A stretch of 14,590 bases of DNA, taken from Candidatus Thalassarchaeaceae archaeon. Its GTDB lineage: Archaea; Thermoplasmatota; Poseidoniia; Poseidoniales; Thalassarchaeaceae. The position numbers were made by a program, and so were the translations under genes. The DNA is taken from contig JASLKO010000102.1 of NCBI GenBank assembly GCA_030747475.1, positions 1-14,590 on the forward strand. The letters are read 5' to 3'. Position 1 is the first letter of the stretch. The number at the start of each line of letters is the position of its first letter. Below are positions 13,775-14,590 of this stretch, piece after piece. The notes under the pieces were generated by a model, which saw nothing but the letters and a program-made list of their open reading frames with translations, was not told the origin of the DNA and did no database searches.

Positions 13775-14590
13775 ATGAGTTCAAAGCGGTTACACTTGAC
13801 GGCAGACCGAATGAGTCTGCCTCTGCCGACCGTGCCACTTCCTCGCGGGGAAGTTGATTCATCAGCATTTTCTGATGAAGAAATTGAAACTGAAGCCGTT
13901 CGACTTCAAGATGCGATTCAGCAACACCAACGATGGCCACTTGAAACATGTCGTAGTATTGCACCGATTACGTTAGAGATTAATCGACTGAAAAAAGAAA
14001 ATGATGTATTCCTAATTGCACATTCCTATCAAACTCCAGACATCATTTATGGCGTTGCAGATGAAGTGGCCGATTCCTATACACTTTCAAAAGCTGCAAG
14101 AGACGCGCCACAACAAACGATTCTGTTCTCAAGTGTTCGATTCATGGCAGAAACGGCAAAAATTGTCAGTCCACACAAGACAGTTATCCATCCTTCACCA
14201 GAAGCTGGATGTAGTTTGTCCGATGGAATCACGGCACAAGATGTACGCGATTTGCGCGCACAATACCCAGGGATTCCTGTCGCGTGTTACATCAACACGA
14301 CGGCTGCGGTCAAAGCCGAGTGCGATGTTAGCGTAACCAGTAGCAATTATCTGCGAATCTGTGAACGTTTGCCAGGGGATCGACTCATCTTTGTCCCTGA
14401 TCGATTCATGGGGGCACACTTGCAAAAGGCACTCGCTGGAAAGAAAGAAATCATCGTATTCGATGGAGAATGTGAAGTTCATGCCGTATTCACCGGCGAA
14501 AAAGTTCGTCAATGGAAGCAAAGAATTGGAGAAAACCTCTCGATTTTGGCCCATCCTGAATGTAGTGCTGATGTTCTTGAAGAAGCAGAC
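13775..14590 (+). CDS. nadA: Quinolinate synthase NadA, partial at right edge
   Basis: The first 272 codons are seen. NadA is a 4Fe-4S enzyme that condenses iminoaspartate with dihydroxyacetone phosphate to quinolinate, the precursor of NAD. Key stretches are IAHSYQTPD (the usual AHxYQxPE), FMAETAKIV, PEAGCSLSD with Cys146 as first cluster ligand, YINTTAAVKAECDVSVTSSN, and ILAHPEC with Cys263 as second ligand. The third ligand would lie beyond the window. Cys146 sits about 60 residues later than the matching Cys in Pyrococcus NadA, so there is an N-terminal extension, polar and acidic, with Glu-rich sequence before the first conserved helix. The start is 13775 (GGAG upstream) or 13811. It is divergent from bud32 with only 17 bases between chosen starts, so a promoter must overlap coding sequence or one start is further in. 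The partner gene nadB or its substitute is not in the window. Confidence 0.94.
   Translation, partial: MSSKRLHLTADRMSLPLPTVPLPRGEVDSSAFSDEEIETEAVRLQDAIQQHQRWPLETCRSIAPITLEINRLKKENDVFLIAHSYQTPDIIYGVADEVADSYTLSKAARDAPQQTILFSSVRFMAETAKIVSPHKTVIHPSPEAGCSLSDGITAQDVRDLRAQYPGIPVACYINTTAAVKAECDVSVTSSNYLRICERLPGDRLIFVPDRFMGAHLQKALAGKKEIIVFDGECEVHAVFTGEKVRQWKQRIGENLSILAHPECSADVLEEAD

Noticed and set aside
13758..13964. N-terminal extension of Bud32 by up to 69 residues
   Set aside because: It is antisense to the conserved start region of nadA and unlike known Bud32 proteins, which begin shortly before the RGAEA motif.
14299..14346. Apparent loss of a cluster cysteine in NadA (DVSVTSSN instead of DVCVTSSN)
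   Set aside because: Comparison with the Pyrococcus sequence from memory puts the cluster ligands at the PEAGC and HPEC cysteines, both present; the DVxVTS position is not a ligand there.

Overview
The window looks like chromosome from an archaeon, most likely a Euryarchaeota/Thermoplasmatota lineage such as the marine Poseidoniia (Marine Group II). This is an inference from gene content and no marker gene was searched. Supporting evidence is a type IV pilus/secretion gene set with archaeal-style pilin-like proteins, a stand-alone Bud32 kinase of the KEOPS complex, an archaeal-type NadA, and Shine-Dalgarno sequences that fix several starts. Coding is dense and most genes lie on the minus strand.

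Region 1 (1-2534) looks like accessory DNA. The left edge cuts a large minus-strand adenine-type DNA methyltransferase with an internal zinc ribbon. A 200-base AT-rich gap separates it from a divergent plus-strand gene for a 108-residue protein with four CxxC pairs and a C-terminal membrane anchor. Its N-terminus has an odd Val/Gly/Asp-rich motif. Any partner genes of the methyltransferase would lie off the left edge. A 114-base convergent gap (2535-2648) follows, in which I see no gene or clear terminator.

Region 2 (2649-7764, all minus) is a compact pilus or secretion cassette, transcribed right to left: GspE/PilB/FlaI-type ATPase, two separate single-domain GspF/TadC platform proteins, then two pilin-like proteins. 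Genes are 0-40 bases apart or overlap at start/stop codons. The two platform proteins probably play together the part of one two-domain FlaJ/PilC protein. Both carry cysteine-containing segments predicted to lie outside the membrane, and in the second this is a domain of about 200 residues. No prepilin peptidase or abundant major pilin is visible.

Region 3 (7874-12726, all minus) lies upstream on the same strand: RdgB/HAM1 nucleotide pyrophosphatase, an unknown two-helix membrane protein with an acidic linker and proline-rich tail, an enoyl-CoA hydratase, and a two-gene ABC-2 exporter (ATPase plus large permease). These could be one long transcription unit with the pilus cassette, although a 109-base gap with a hairpin (7823-7841) precedes the pilus ATPase.

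Region 4 (12781-14590) holds crcB/fluC (plus, divergent from rdgB), bud32 (minus, its stop codon overlapping that of crcB) and nadA (plus, divergent from bud32 and cut by the right edge). These are core genes for fluoride export, tRNA t6A modification and NAD synthesis. No gene-free stretch exceeds 300 bases.
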